From: Chaenocephalus aceratus
Lineage: Eukaryota > Chordata > Actinopteri > Perciformes > Channichthyidae
NCBI GenBank assembly: GCA_023974075.1
Contig: CM043797.1
Location: 13,626,178-13,690,177 of the forward strand
Direction of reading: 5' to 3'
DNA: 64,000 nt
The position numbers and the translations under genes were made by a program. The notes beneath the pieces were generated by a model that did not search any database, had not been told where the DNA came from, and worked only from the letters and a program-made list of their open reading frames with translations. Shown one piece after another: positions 35,073 through 45,589 of this stretch (its first letter is position 1; each line of letters opens with the position of its first letter).

Positions 35073-36227
35073 GTGGTGACTGATGTTGCGCTCTCTGACC
35101 ATTCCTGTGTTTTCTTTGAGAGCTCTATTTGTGTTCACAAAAATGTTCAAAAAGAGGTAACCACAAAGCGATATTTAACTGAAAATACTAGGGAAATGTT
35201 TACTCAGAATTGTTCTACCACACTTTCCCCTGCTAACATCTCAGTAAATGAGCTAGTAGATCATTTTAATTCAAAAATGAAAAATGTTATAGATGCCATT
35301 GCTCCAACTAAGGTAAAGGAAGTGTCTGGCAAGAAAATATCTCCATGGAGAAAGGCCATGACCGTGAAAACAGAAAAAAGAGAATGTCCAAAAGCTGAAC
35401 GCAGGTGGCGAAAAACAAATCTCCAGGTTCACTTTGGAATCTATAAAGAGAGACTTGGCCTTTATAATTTGGAATTGAAAAACGCACGACAATCATTCTT
35501 CTCTGACATCATTACCAAAAACAAAAACAATGCACGTGCCTTGTTTGCTACCGTCGACAGACTAACTAACCCCCCAGTGTCAGTAGCCTCTGAATTTCTA
35601 TCCACCAGGGCGTGCAATGATTTTGCCTCCTTCTTCACTGACAAAATTCAGAAAATCAGACAAGCAGTCAGTGCCTCTGCATCAGGAACAGCACATGTGT
35701 TGTCTCTGTGTCCACCTAATATCATTTCAAACACTATGACACAATTCCATCAGATAAATGATAAAAACCTAGAGGACATGATACAACTTCTGAAATCCTC
35801 CTCCTGCTGCCTTGATATTATTCCAACAGGATTTTTCAAAGATGTTTTGCCTTGCATGGCCTCAGAACTACTTCATATAGTAAACAAATCTCTTCACTCA
35901 GGTATTTTTCCACAGGCCCTGAAAACTGCAGTCATTAAACCGCTCTTAAAAAATAATAATCTAGATGCTTCAGTAATGAACAATTACAGGCCCATATCAA
36001 ACCTCCCATTTCTAGGTAAAATCATTGAAAAAGTTGTTTTTCAACAGTTGAGTAATTTCTCGCATTTAAATAACTGTTTCGATGTGTTCCAGTCAGGCTT
36101 TCGTCCAAACCACAGCACTGAGACTGCTCTTGTAAAGGTCTTTAATGACATCCACTTAAACACAGACAGTGGCAGAACTTCAGTGTTAGTATTATTAGAT
36201 CTCAGTGCTGCGTTTGACTACTGTTGA
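35073..36227 (+). pseudogene. L2-type LINE, linker and reverse transcriptase N-terminal half
   Basis: Starts at the SDH end of the endonuclease, runs through the long lysine-rich linker, then enters the RT with [30 protein letters not shown] and [19 protein letters not shown] motifs 0 to 2. It ends in DLSAAFDYC, with a stop one base out of frame with the next segment, at about 36220. Confidence 0.88.
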
Positions 36228-37299
36228 CCACAGCATATTACTAGACCGACTGGAAAACTGGGTGGGACTTTCGGAAACAGTTCTAAATTGGTTTGAATCC
36301 TACTTAAAGGACAGAAACAACTTTGTTTCTATAGGTACATACACATCTGAGTTGACAAATATGACATGTAGGGTTCCTCAAGGCTCCATCTTGGGGCCTC
36401 TTCTCTTTAACATCTACATGCTACCACTGGCTCAGATAATGAAAAACAACAAAATAAGTTACCATAGCTATGCAGATGACACACAATTCTACGTAACAAT
36501 TTCACCAGGAGACTATGCTCCAATTCAAACACTGAGTAAGTGCATTGAACAAATCAATGACTGGATGTGTCAGAACTTTCTCCAATTAAACAAAGATAAA
36601 ACTGAGGTAATGGTTTTTGGAGCCAAGTCAGAACGTATAAAAGTTAGCGCTGAGCTTCAGTCTGCAATGTTCAAAACAACAGATAAAGCCAGAAATCTAG
36701 GTGTAGTCATGGACTCTGACCTGAGTTTCAACAGTCATATTAAAACAGTTACTAAATCAGCCTACTATCACCTAAAGAATATATCTAGGATTAAAAGACT
36801 AATGTCACAGCAGGATTTGGAAAAACTTGTCCATGCTTTTATCTTCAGTAGACTCGACTACTGCAATGGTGTCTTCACAGGTCTCACTAAAAAATATATT
36901 AGGAAGCTGCAGCTGATTCAGAACGCCGCTGCTCGAGTACTCACTAACACTAAGAAAGTGGATCACATCACTCCTGTTCTGAAGTCTTTACACTGGCTTC
37001 CTGTGTGTCAAAGAATAGATTTCAAAATACTGCTGCTGGTTTATAAAGCACTGAATGGTTTAGGCCCAAATTACATTTCTGACCTCCTGCTAAATTATGA
37101 ACCATCCAGATCTCTCAGGTCTTCAGGGAGTGGTCAGCTTTCTGTCCCCAGAGTCAGAACTAAACATGGTAAAGCAGCGTTCAGTTATTATGCTCCAAAT
37201 ATCTGGAACAAACTCCCAGAAACCTGCAGGTCCGCTGCAACTCTGACTACTTTTAAATCCAGGCTGAAGACTTTTCTTTTTGTCGCTGCTTTTAATTGA
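36205..37299 (+). pseudogene. L2-type LINE, reverse transcriptase catalytic half and C-terminus
   Basis: Continues RT from the D of DHSILL, through VPQGSILGPLLFNIYM and the catalytic YADD box at 36469-36480. The thumb and C-terminal domain follow, with HWLPVCQRIDFKILLLVYKA, LNGLGPNYISDLL, and APNIWNKLPE. These C-terminal signatures are typical of the L2 clade. The natural stop is at 37297-37299, and the 3' UTR begins immediately. It is the longest well-kept part of the element. Confidence 0.9.
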
Positions 37300-37374
37300 A
37301 CTATTCATATCTTAGACTGCACTGTAACTTTTATCCATGTATTTTTTCTTTTAATGTTTTAAATGTAAACATAA

Positions 37375-37793
37375 TTAAACTCCATGAAATTTATGAGAGG
37401 GACTGCTCGAAAGTAGGATATTTGGGATATCCGTCGTAGCCAGGGTTTACGATCAGTTTTTGGGTGATTTGTACTGAGGAACAAGTATCACATCACCGAC
37501 GGGTGAAAAATAGTGTTTTGGTAACACGGGGTGTTCAGGTAACACTTAAAGACTTTGTTATGGAACGCAAAGCAGAGTAGGGGGCTAGTACACCCTCCTG
37601 AGGGTCCGATTGTGGATGTCATGCGAGCAAAACATGGTGAAAACCGTCTGTAATTAAACTCCATGACATTTATGAGAGGGACTACTCGAAAGTAGGATAT
37701 TTGGGATATCCGTCGTAGCCAGGGTTTCCGATCAGTTTTTGGGTGATTTGTACTGAGGAACAAGTATCACATCACCGACGGGTGAAAAATAGT
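37375..37793. repeat. Tandem 278-bp unit, first one and a half copies
   Basis: A block starting ATTAAACTCCATGA (37375-37512) is followed by a block starting TTTTGGTAACACGGGG (37513-37646). The first block then repeats at 37653-37793. After the DIRS insertion the second block resumes at 43046. The two copies of each block differ at only a few bases. No coding capacity, termini or target duplication identify the source. It could be a satellite dimer, tandem promoter monomers, or part of an unknown element. Confidence 0.85.
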
Positions 37794-37796
37794 GTT

Positions 37797-37980
37797 CTCA
37801 TTCATAACACTCCGTTCGATGTCTCACTATGGGATGCGCCTCATCGCGGAGCAAACAGAAGCATCAATCTCATTACGCCAATCCTGATTGGCTGGTGATC
37901 TTGACGTCATCAACGTCAGGGGAAATCAAGTAGCCTGCGCCACGACGCATGCGTCATTCAAACACCTCTTCTCGCTTCAG
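37797..37980 (+). repeat. DIRS left inverted terminal repeat
   Basis: From GATGTCTCACTATGGGATG onward it is nearly identical to the reverse complement of 42820-42990. It includes an inverted CCAAT pair (CCAATCCTGATTGG) and CRE-like TGACGTCA. The outer 25 bp differ from the right terminus, as is normal for DIRS. Confidence 0.9.
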
Positions 37981-38376
37981 AGCACATCTCTAATGGTAGC
38001 CGGGCTAGCTAAACAGTCCACAGACTGAACCAAAGCTAAGACTATAGTACTAACACACCAGTTAGTATTATAAATAATCAACCCCGCCGTTCTTCCTCTG
38101 GAATTGAGGTAAGGTTTTGATTTTCAAGTTAGCAACACACCCGTTGCTAGCTTGTTTTTTCCCTCACTGCCGACACCACGGTAGCGAGGACGCTTTTTCT
38201 TTTCTCTTCTCACGGAGGAGAAAAGGATTAAAAGAATATTACCACACCAGGTAATATTCTTTGAGAAAAAAGACCCACACCGTCCTTTTTTCTCCGGATT
38301 AAAGACAGGTTGGTAACACTTTTTTCTAGACGTACCTGTTACGAGCGGGTCCTCTCCACGCCACGCGGCGAACGAG

Positions 38377-40021
38377 ATGGACGCCTCTCTCCCTCACACC
38401 AGAGGAGTCAGGGACTCGGAGGCTCGACTCGGAGGCTCGACTCGGAGGCTGCGGGTTGAAGGTATCAGGCACAGACTCACACCAGGTCTGCTCGTCCTGC
38501 CTTGGGCTGGAACACGCCCAGGAGGCTATTGACAACCCCGGCTCGTGCGGGCATTGTGCCCGCTTCACCATGAAGAGCCTCTGCCGACGGTTAGCACGAC
38601 AAGCTGGCTTGTCAGGACAGGATCCCCTCATGTCCATTGATTTGCCGGCTGGCAATCAAGACGCGGGGGCGTCCGCCGCAGAGACTGAGCCCCTCACCAT
38701 TACGGTCTGGGGCTCATCAACAGCGGCAGCCGCGGAACCGGATTCCCGCGCCATATCAGGCCGGGACCCGGTGGCGGCTAGAGACGCGGGAACGGGGCCC
38801 CACGCTCTACCAAGCTGGGGCTCCCGGCTGGACCTCACCATGGTTTCACCCGCGGAGGATGTCCTAGAATTGGATTACATGGAGGACGAAGAGGATGCCT
38901 CTGAGTTCCTCCTGTCTGATTCGGATGAGCAAGAAGACGACATCTTCATGTCATCAGCTCAGGCTGCAAAGCCGGGAGCGATGGCTGCTCTCCCGGGCGA
39001 TAGCACACCAGCTTCGCCCTGTCTAAGCATGGACCAGCAGGCCGTGTGTCAGCGCACTGCGTCCAGGCTAGACATCCCGTGGCCCGAAATGGCCAAGGAG
39101 ACCTCCAGGTCCCGTTACGAGGGGAAACATTTTCCCCAAACAACGAGGACGAAGAGGCAACTCCTTCCGGTCTTCCCGGAGATGTTGGATGAGGTGTCGG
39201 TCTCATGGAGAGACCGGCCCTTTAGCAACAAGGCCCCAATCCAGGGTGCCTCCTCCCTAGACTGTGACGGTATGGAGAGGCTCGGCCTGCTCTGCATACC
39301 GCCTATGGAACCGCTGGTGGCAACCCACCTCCTACCGAGGATGGGCCCGTCATCAAGCAGGAACCCCACACTGCCAGCAAGGGCGGACCGATTCCAGTCG
39401 ACCATGACTGAACGGTCCTACAGAGCCGCAGCGCTGTCCGCCAGGGCTCTGAACGTTTCCTCACTGCTAACTGCATACCAAGCGGAGCTCTGTGAGGATC
39501 TGTCGAGCAATCCTGGACCAGCCACTCTGGACGAGATGTCTGCGGTCACAGACATTTGTCTCTGTGTCCAACGCTGCGCCGTCCAGGCCACGGGCAAGGC
39601 AATGGGGATTATGGTGGTGCAGGAAAGAGCTAGATGGCTCAACCTCACCAACCTCCCAGACCGGGAAAAGGAGGATGTGCTTGACATGCCCATCGTTCCC
39701 GAGGGGATTTTCGGCTCCGCTCTCGCCTCCATGCAGAGGAGATGCGAGTCGAAAAAGAAGGAAGACGAGGCCCTCCACCTCTGCCTCCCTCGAAGGGTCC
39801 AGCCGCTGCCTTCACAGCGGCAACCCTTCGCCCAAGCTGCCCCGAACCCTGCTCGGTTTAAAATACCGAAACAGCAGAGGTCGCAGCCCGCCCCGAGTCC
39901 CCAGCCCAGGCAGGAGACGAAGGCGAGTTGGCCTAGAAAGTCTCCGGTTCCGGCTGCAGCCCAGGCGCAGCCAACCCAGACTTTCGACCAGCAGTCGAGG
40001 AAGAAAAAGCGAGCGGCCTGA
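38377..40021 (+). pseudogene. DIRS gag-like ORF with start codon displaced by a 13-bp tandem repeat
   Basis: The main frame is open from 38456 or earlier to the stop at 40019-40021, about 520 codons. Near its start is a zinc-binding cluster (CSSCLGLEHAQEAID, then CGHC) typical of DIRS gag-like proteins, followed by an acidic region and a basic C-terminus ending RKKKRAA. The nearest upstream ATG, 38377, is in a different frame. Between them GACTCGGAGGCTC is repeated three times (38413-38450); one 13-bp unit fewer would bring that ATG into frame. No other in-frame ATG precedes the zinc cluster, so translation of this copy is doubtful. Function in the family is presumed RNA binding and particle formation. 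Confidence 0.75.
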
Positions 40022-40284
40022 CAGCCCCCCCTTCTCCTCTCCGTGAATGTGTTCCCGCCGCCTCGAGAGATGCCTAAACACCATCCTCAAGTCTGCACAA
40101 ACACATGTCACACACTGGTTGATCACCCTGTCATTAAACATTTGCCGCTGACGCATCCAGGCTTCAGGCCGAGGGCGCAGCTAAAAAAAATGAATAGAAA
40201 ATCAATAAAACCAATAAACAGCCTGCCAATTCTTCCCCTTTTGAGAGCAGCTACGCCATCTCTCAAAAGGCGGATTATTGACGG

Positions 40285-40470
40285 GTCTGTGAAGGCACCA
40301 CCGCCACGCGCATGCACAGTGCCGGTTGGGGCTTTAAGGGCACTACCGTCACGCGCAGGCGCAGTGCCGACTGGAGCTGTGAAGGCACCACCGTCACACG
40401 CATGCGCAGTGCCGGCTGGAGCTGTAAGGGCACCTCCGTCACGCGCATGCGCAGTGCCGGCCGGAGCCGT
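40285..40470 (+). repeat. 45-bp in-frame minisatellite, four copies, at the DIRS RT deletion
   Basis: Units of the type GGCACCACCGTCACACGCAT... repeat four times with a 45-bp period, GC-rich and CpG-rich, each carrying a CGCATGCGCAGTGCCGG core. The period is a multiple of three. It lies where the reverse transcriptase domain of a complete DIRS would be. Confidence 0.88.
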
Positions 40471-40799
40471 AAGCGTGACAACTCAGCTGGCTCAAAGGAG
40501 CATACAGCAGGAGATACTCACGACATCTGCCTGGGCTTCTCAAAACAGTTATACTTTATCTGTTTTCACAAACCCAGAGAGAGTCAACCCATATTCTGGA
40601 GAGAGAGGTTCTCTCTCTCCTAGAAAGAAGGGTTTTATCTATAATGCCCACCGAGCGGAGTCAGATTACGGGGAAAAATGTCCTTGTAAAGCACCCACTC
40701 AACATGGGCCTCATAATAAAACTAAACCCTGCGCGCCACGGCGTGCGGAGGGTATTGGTTATTATGTAATGCATAGTGGCACTACACCCGACTTTTCTA

Positions 40800-41150
40800 G
40801 TGCGGGACGCGCCTACGGGTGCTGTCTTTTCACGGAAGGTGGTCACCACGGACGCAGGTCAGACAGGCTGATAGGGTATTTACGAAGGTCGCCCGGTGAG
40901 AGGTCCCTAGAGCAGAGACCTCCAGCGGGCACACGTAAACTACCCGGAGCTTTTAGCGGTGTTCCCCACCCTAAAACGCTTCCTGCCTTCTCTCAGAGGA
41001 CACCATGTCCTCGTGAGGACAGACAACACGATATCGTGTATGAACCGCCAAGGGAGGTTGCGTTGTCTCCAGTCACACACACTGGCACACAAACTGATCC
41101 CTTGGAGCGGCAGACGTCTCCTCTCTCTGAGAGCGACACAGGTACCGGGA
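40800..41150 (+). pseudogene. DIRS RNase H remnant
   Basis: Shows the RNase H order in mixed frames: a VVTTDAG segment with the first Asp, a YPELLAVF segment with the Glu, then VLVRTDNTISCMNRQG with the next Asp, and VPGVMDLGTELLSRG at the end. At least one frame change separates the first Asp from the Glu. In a complete element this domain follows RT, which is missing here. The overlapping 554-codon frame from 40043 to 41707 is mostly out of register with it. Confidence 0.75.
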
Positions 41151-41581
41151 GTTATGGACCTCGGGACAGAATTACTGTCCAGAGGTGCACCACTCTATGC
41201 AGACTAGACTCCTCATCCACGGATCGGGAGTCCGCTGTGGGTGCGTTACGGCGGAGCCGCTTTAAGTCTGTTCGCAAAAGGAGAAAATGCTCAATGACAG
41301 CTGTTCTCTTTAATGCACGATTTAAACGCACGGTTAGGCGGGGACACACTCGTACACGATCGACCTCCGGGTCCTCTGTGCGTGTTCCCACCCCTGGCTC
41401 CGTTACCCCCAACTCTGGCCAGAGTGAAGGAGCAACTTACTCTGATGTTTCCGCCCTAGCCCGCAACGTACGGGCTGGCGGAGATATATCAGCTGTTGTG
41501 CGGGCAGCCATGGCAGCCCCCAGCACGCAGGGACAGATTGTCTCAGGCGGTGGGGGCGATCCTTTACCCACGCCCAGAGCG

Positions 41582-42649
41582 CGGGGCACTATGGGCCTGA
41601 CCTGTGAGTGGTACAATCTGAATACAGTGGGACTCCCTCAGAAGGTGATAAACACTATTCAGAGTGCGAGAGCTTCCTCCACCAGGTCTCTTTACGACTG
41701 TAAGTAGAGGGTGTTTGAGGAGTGGTGCCTTCAAGAAGGACACATCTCTTTTCAATGTCCTGTCGGGGTGATTTTATCATTTCTACAGGACTTGATCGAA
41801 AAACACAGAGCTTTCTCCACGATCAAGGTGTACCTGGCTGCTATTGCTGCATGCCATGTGGGCTTTGAGGGTAAGACGGCTAGCCAACATCCTTTGGTTT
41901 GCCGTTTTATGAAGGGAACTCGCAGGCTCCTCCCTGTTTCCAGGTCGCTGGTGCCCTTATGGGACCTGGCAGTGGTTTTAAATGGGCTCAAAATGACCCC
42001 ATTTGAACCCCTGGAAGGAGCTGACATGAAACATCTGTCACTCAAGACAGTGCTGTTACTGGCCCTGGCATCCGCCAAGCGGGTCAGCGATATCCATGGA
42101 CTGTCTGTACATCCCTCATGCACTCAGTTCGCCCCAGGGCAAACGAGAGTGTTGATGAAACCCAACCCTGCCTTTACACCAAAGGTGGTTGGTTCGTGTA
42201 CCCCAATTGACATTGAGGCATTTCCTCCGCAGCTGGTTTCCTCCGGGGAGCAGCAGCAGGATCTGTTGTGTCCAGTCCGGGCTTTACACACATATATGGA
42301 CAGATCAAAAGAGCTTCGTCTTAATGACCAACTCTTCGTGTCCTGGGCTAATCCTCACAAGGGTAAGCCTGTTACTAAGCAACGGCTCTCCCACTGTATC
42401 GTGGAGGCAATTGCTTTGGCCTATACAAGTCAGAATCTGCAAGCACCTTCAGGTCTGCGGGCTCACTCGACTCGGGGCCTGGCTACATCCTGGGCTTTGT
42501 TCAAGGGTGTTTCCATCCAAGACATCTGTGCAGCGGCAAGCTGGTCTTCGCCGCTCCCTTTTGTCCGCTTTTACAGGCTAGACGTCTCCGCTCCAAGCGT
42601 GGCCCGAGCAGTGCTGGGCACCTTGTTGAGTCGGGACTCCACCTGTTAA
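41582..42649 (+). pseudogene. DIRS tyrosine recombinase, catalytic residues intact, one internal stop
   Basis: The family frame starts near GTMGLTCEWYNLN (41582) and is interrupted by a TAG at 41705-41707. It then runs open to 42647-42649. The catalytic set is present: Arg in LASAKRVSDI (42080), H-x2-R in HSTRGLATSWA (42464-42475) and the nucleophile Tyr in FVRFYRLDV (42572-42574). A lysine-rich central strand is also kept. In DIRS elements this enzyme integrates a circular DNA intermediate without making a target duplication. The stop removes the SAM-like core-binding start from the frame, so it is scored as a pseudogene, with the catalytic domain otherwise complete. Confidence 0.88.
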
Positions 42650-42708
42650 ATTCTGGTTGATCGGTGATCTTCGAGATAAGCTCGTCTGGCAATACGGGAG
42701 CTACAATA

Positions 42709-42803
42709 TCCCATAGTGAGACATCGAACGGAGTGTTATGAATGAGAACTATAGGTTACTTACGTAACCCCAGTCTCAGAGTAACATGAAGTGAGATGTC
42801 TCA
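42709..42803. repeat. DIRS internal complementary region
   Basis: CCCATAGTGAGACATCGAAC... (42709-42746) is the reverse complement of the left terminus. AAC (42747-42749) is the complement of GTT. TATAGGTTACTTACGTAACC... (42750 onward) is the reverse complement of the right terminus. It therefore encodes both ends joined at the circle junction, as in DIRS-1. Confidence 0.92.
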
Positions 42804-42819
42804 CCAGACGGCCCTCCTT

Positions 42820-43045
42820 GCTATGGTGAAGCGAGAAGAGGTGCTTATTTTGAATGACGCATGCGTCGTGGCGCAGGCTGCTTATAGGGGGTTATTTCCC
42901 CTGACGTTGACGTCAAGATCACCAGCCAATCAGGATTGGCGTAATGAGATTGATGCTTCTGTTTGCTCCGCGATGAGGCACATCCCATAGTGAGACATCT
43001 CACTTCATGTTACTCTGAGAACTGGGGTTACGTAAGTAATCTATA
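42820..43045 (-). repeat. DIRS right inverted terminal repeat
   Basis: Pairs with 37797-37980. Its outermost 60 bp (to CTATA at 43045) is specific to this end and is copied in the internal complementary region. Confidence 0.9.
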
Positions 43046-43260
43046 GTTTTGGTAACACGGGGTGTTCAGGTAACACCTAAAGACTTTGTTATGGAACGCA
43101 AAGCAGAGTAGGGGGCTAGTACACCCTCCTGAGGGTCCGATTGTGGATGTCATGCGAGCATAACATGGTGAAAACAATCAGTCTAAATTAACAATCGGGA
43201 CGGAAATGTTCGGATTTCCAAAGGGAGGTTCTGTGAATAAATTAAAAATCAAGAACCGAA
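43046..43260. repeat. 278-bp tandem unit, resumed after the DIRS insertion
   Basis: 43046-43174 repeats 37513-37646 with few changes. It is followed by about 85 bp of unique sequence ending AAGAACCGAAATA, immediately before the repeated LINE 3' UTR. Confidence 0.85.
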
Positions 43261-43473
43261 ATAATTGAACTATTCATATCTTAGACTGCACTGTAACTTT
43301 TATCTTTTAATGTTTATTTTATTAGCTTTTCTTTTTAATGACTGATTTTAAATGCCATTTTCTTAATGTCTTTCATTTTTTGTTTTTCTTTTAATGTTTC
43401 TTTTATTATCTTTTACTGTTTTTAAATGCCTTTGTCTGAATATCTTTCATTTTTGTAAAGCACCTTGAATTGC

Positions 43474-43920
43474 TACAGGGCCATTTTCGTTCCTACCCTC
43501 ACCTATGGTCATGAAAGATGGGTCATGACCGAAAGAACGAGATCGCGGATACAAGCGGCCGAGATGGGTTTCCTCCGCCGGGTGGCTGGTGTCTCCCTTA
43601 GGGATAAGGTGAGAAGTTCGGTCATCAGGGAGGGACTCGGAGTTGAGCCGCTCCTCCTTCGCGTCGAAAGAAGCCAGTTGAGGTGGTTCGGGCACCTAGT
43701 TAGGATGCCACCTGGGCGCCTCCCTAGGGAGGTGTTCCAGGCACGTCCAGCTGGGAAGAGACCAAGGGGTAGACCTAGGACCAGGTGGAGGGATTATATC
43801 TCTTTGCTGGCCTGGGAGCGCCTTGGGATCCCCCAGTCAGAGCTGGTTGATGTCGCCAGGAAAAAGAAAGTTTGGGGCTCTCTGCTGGAACTGCTACCCC
43901 CGCGACCCGACCACGGATAA
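43474..43920 (+). pseudogene. Rex3 reverse transcriptase C-terminal fragment
   Basis: An open frame of about 149 codons begins mid-protein. It reads VPTLTYGHERWVMTERTR, then AEMGFLRRVAGVSLRDK, SQLRWFGHLVRMPPGR and RPRGRPRTRWRDYISLLAW. These are the post-RT C-terminal signatures of RTE-clade LINEs in fish. The stop at 43918-43920 lies only 26 bp before the end of the element, matching the very short 3' UTR of Rex3. The catalytic RT domain is absent through 5' truncation. Confidence 0.88.
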
Positions 43921-43946
43921 GCGGGAGAAGATGGATGGATGGATGG
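43474..43946 (+). mobile_element. Rex3 (RTE-clade) LINE, 5' truncated, with 12-bp target duplication
   Basis: ACCTTGAATTGC flanks both sides (43462-43473 and 43947-43958), so the insertion lies in the L2 tail. It ends in GATG repeats (43930-43946), the known 3' end of Rex3. Only the last 473 bp of the element is present. Confidence 0.9.
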
Positions 43947-43987
43947 ACCTTGAATTGCCTGGTGCTGAAAGGTGCTATATAAATAAA

Positions 43988-44051
43988 CTCGCCTGGCATC
44001 TCGCCTGGCCTCGCCTGGCATCTCGCCTGGCCTCGCCTTGCCTTGCCTTGT
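43988..44051. repeat. CTCGCCTGGC short tandem array at the L2 3' end
   Basis: Repeats of CTCGCCTGGC with AT spacers degrade to CCTTG units. They directly follow the LINE AATAAA and probably arose from the LINE 3' end. Confidence 0.85.
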
Positions 44052-45589
44052 AGGTCACTAATTACAGTTTGATGTAAACATAGTCCTTAGACAGCTGGTG
44101 TATCTGTCTTTGTGTTATGTATTCACTTATTTACCCAGTCAATCATTTCAGTCCTTTATAAATAGCTGAAAAATCAATTAAGCCCACCTTTCGTCTGTTT
44201 ACGCATTCAAGCAACAGCACAGAGATCATTGATCTGCACATTATTTGAACTGGATTTATTTACATCATCAATAACAGAGTATGATAATCACAGTATTCAC
44301 ATAGAAAAATATTGACTTGACTTTCACATATTTCCATACTGTATGACTACACAATTCTCAATGACAGAGAGCAAATAATTTACAACACATAAATTGCAAG
44401 TATATAAATTACATTAAAATGATCATAAAATACATAAAATATATGTAATAAATAAAATTACATATATAAAATATAATGTGCAGTAACTGATCTGCAAATA
44501 AAAAAGGGAATATATGATGCAGATGCATGTTGACAGCTGCTGGTGAATCAATAGTGAACACGGCCACAATCCGCAGCTCTCCATCCCTATACTCTGGTGG
44601 CAGGTTGTTAGCACAAATACATCAGCACTAGTCACACACAGAAAATGGGCCAAGATGATGGGATTGAGTATCACAAGGCAGCAGGCCAAGCTGTCAAGGT
44701 CCAATATCGAAACGCATTACAATACGGTACACCCCCCCCTGTTTGATTGGAGGCAGCTAACATTGCATTGACAGTCCAATCTGTGGTAAATCAATTTAAG
44801 ATAAAAGGTTCAATCAATCAAAGTTACATTTAAATGAATCGGTCTCTACAGTCATTTGCATTACAGGAATGTTAGCTTTGTGTGGTGTTTTAGCATTGTA
44901 CTCTCTCCAGTGCTAATAATCTGTCTGTTCAGTGTTGGATATTCTTTCTCTCAAGTACAGGAAGTGGTTGGCATGGCGGATTGATTTCTTGTGTGGAGTG
45001 AAGGCTTCAAATCCAGATTGTATGACAGGCTACTACTTTCCTGGTTGAGTCTACTGAGGGAGTGCATTGAACAATTGAACCACATGAAATATTTACTCGC
45101 CCTCCACTCTTTTTTTGACAAGGTTAAGGTAATTATTTTTTTAATGGTTTTAAAGTAAACTTTAGTTTAGTATTGTAATTATCGTGTGCTTTTTTTGTTC
45201 TTGTGACGAAGGTAACTTTTGCACTTTATTAGCGGGATTGCACAGTACAGTTTGGCATTACATATTTGCACATCATTTATACTAATTATTGAGTTAGTAT
45301 TTATTAACTGATTAAACCGTATTGATTGGAATGTCGTCTGGCAGGTGCTGGTCGGGTCCTCGGCTCCGCCTGAAAAGATAGGGGAGTTAGCGAGAGCGCC
45401 GAAAGTATTTATGCTGGTGACAGCATAAATATGACAGCGGTTGAGAATAATCCGCAAATGAACCGCAAATGACAGCGGTTGAGAATAATCAGGGTGCAAA
45501 TAATATGTTGAGGGTGTATAAATGATGACATTAAGTTGCATTAATTGTACAAGTTACCACTGTGCAAAGTTGACATATCACTCCCCCAT

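Larger units (their letters stand above)
37797..43045 (+). mobile_element. DIRS-type tyrosine-recombinase retrotransposon, RT deleted
   Basis: The element begins CTCATTCATAACACTCC directly after GTT (37794-37796) and ends GTAATCTATA directly before GTT (43046-43048). The empty site, seen in the neighbouring tandem copy at 37513, has a single GTT, so there is no target duplication. Terminal arms are inverted repeats of about 170 bp, and an internal complementary region at 42709-42803 matches both ends joined through AAC/GTT. This is the DIRS replication signature. Coding: gag-like ORF, RNase H remnant and tyrosine recombinase. The reverse transcriptase is absent. Confidence 0.93.
34640..44052 (+). 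mobile_element. L2-type LINE, 5' truncated and interrupted
   Basis: Coding remnants run from the end of an endonuclease domain to the reverse transcriptase C-terminus (34632-37299). The 3' UTR then appears at 37297-37370, is broken by a tandem repeat plus DIRS insertion, restarts at 43261 with a repeat of its first 42 bases, and is broken again by Rex3 at 43474. The tail ends with CTATATAAATAAA and a CTCGCCTGGC array. It is possible that 34.6-37.37 and 43.26-44.05 kb are two separate LINE copies rather than one. Confidence 0.75.

Noticed and set aside
40043..41707. 554-codon ORF between DIRS gag and recombinase as a new protein
   Set aside because: Most of it overlaps RNase H in another frame and a minisatellite. 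Only the last 40 codons are recombinase sequence.
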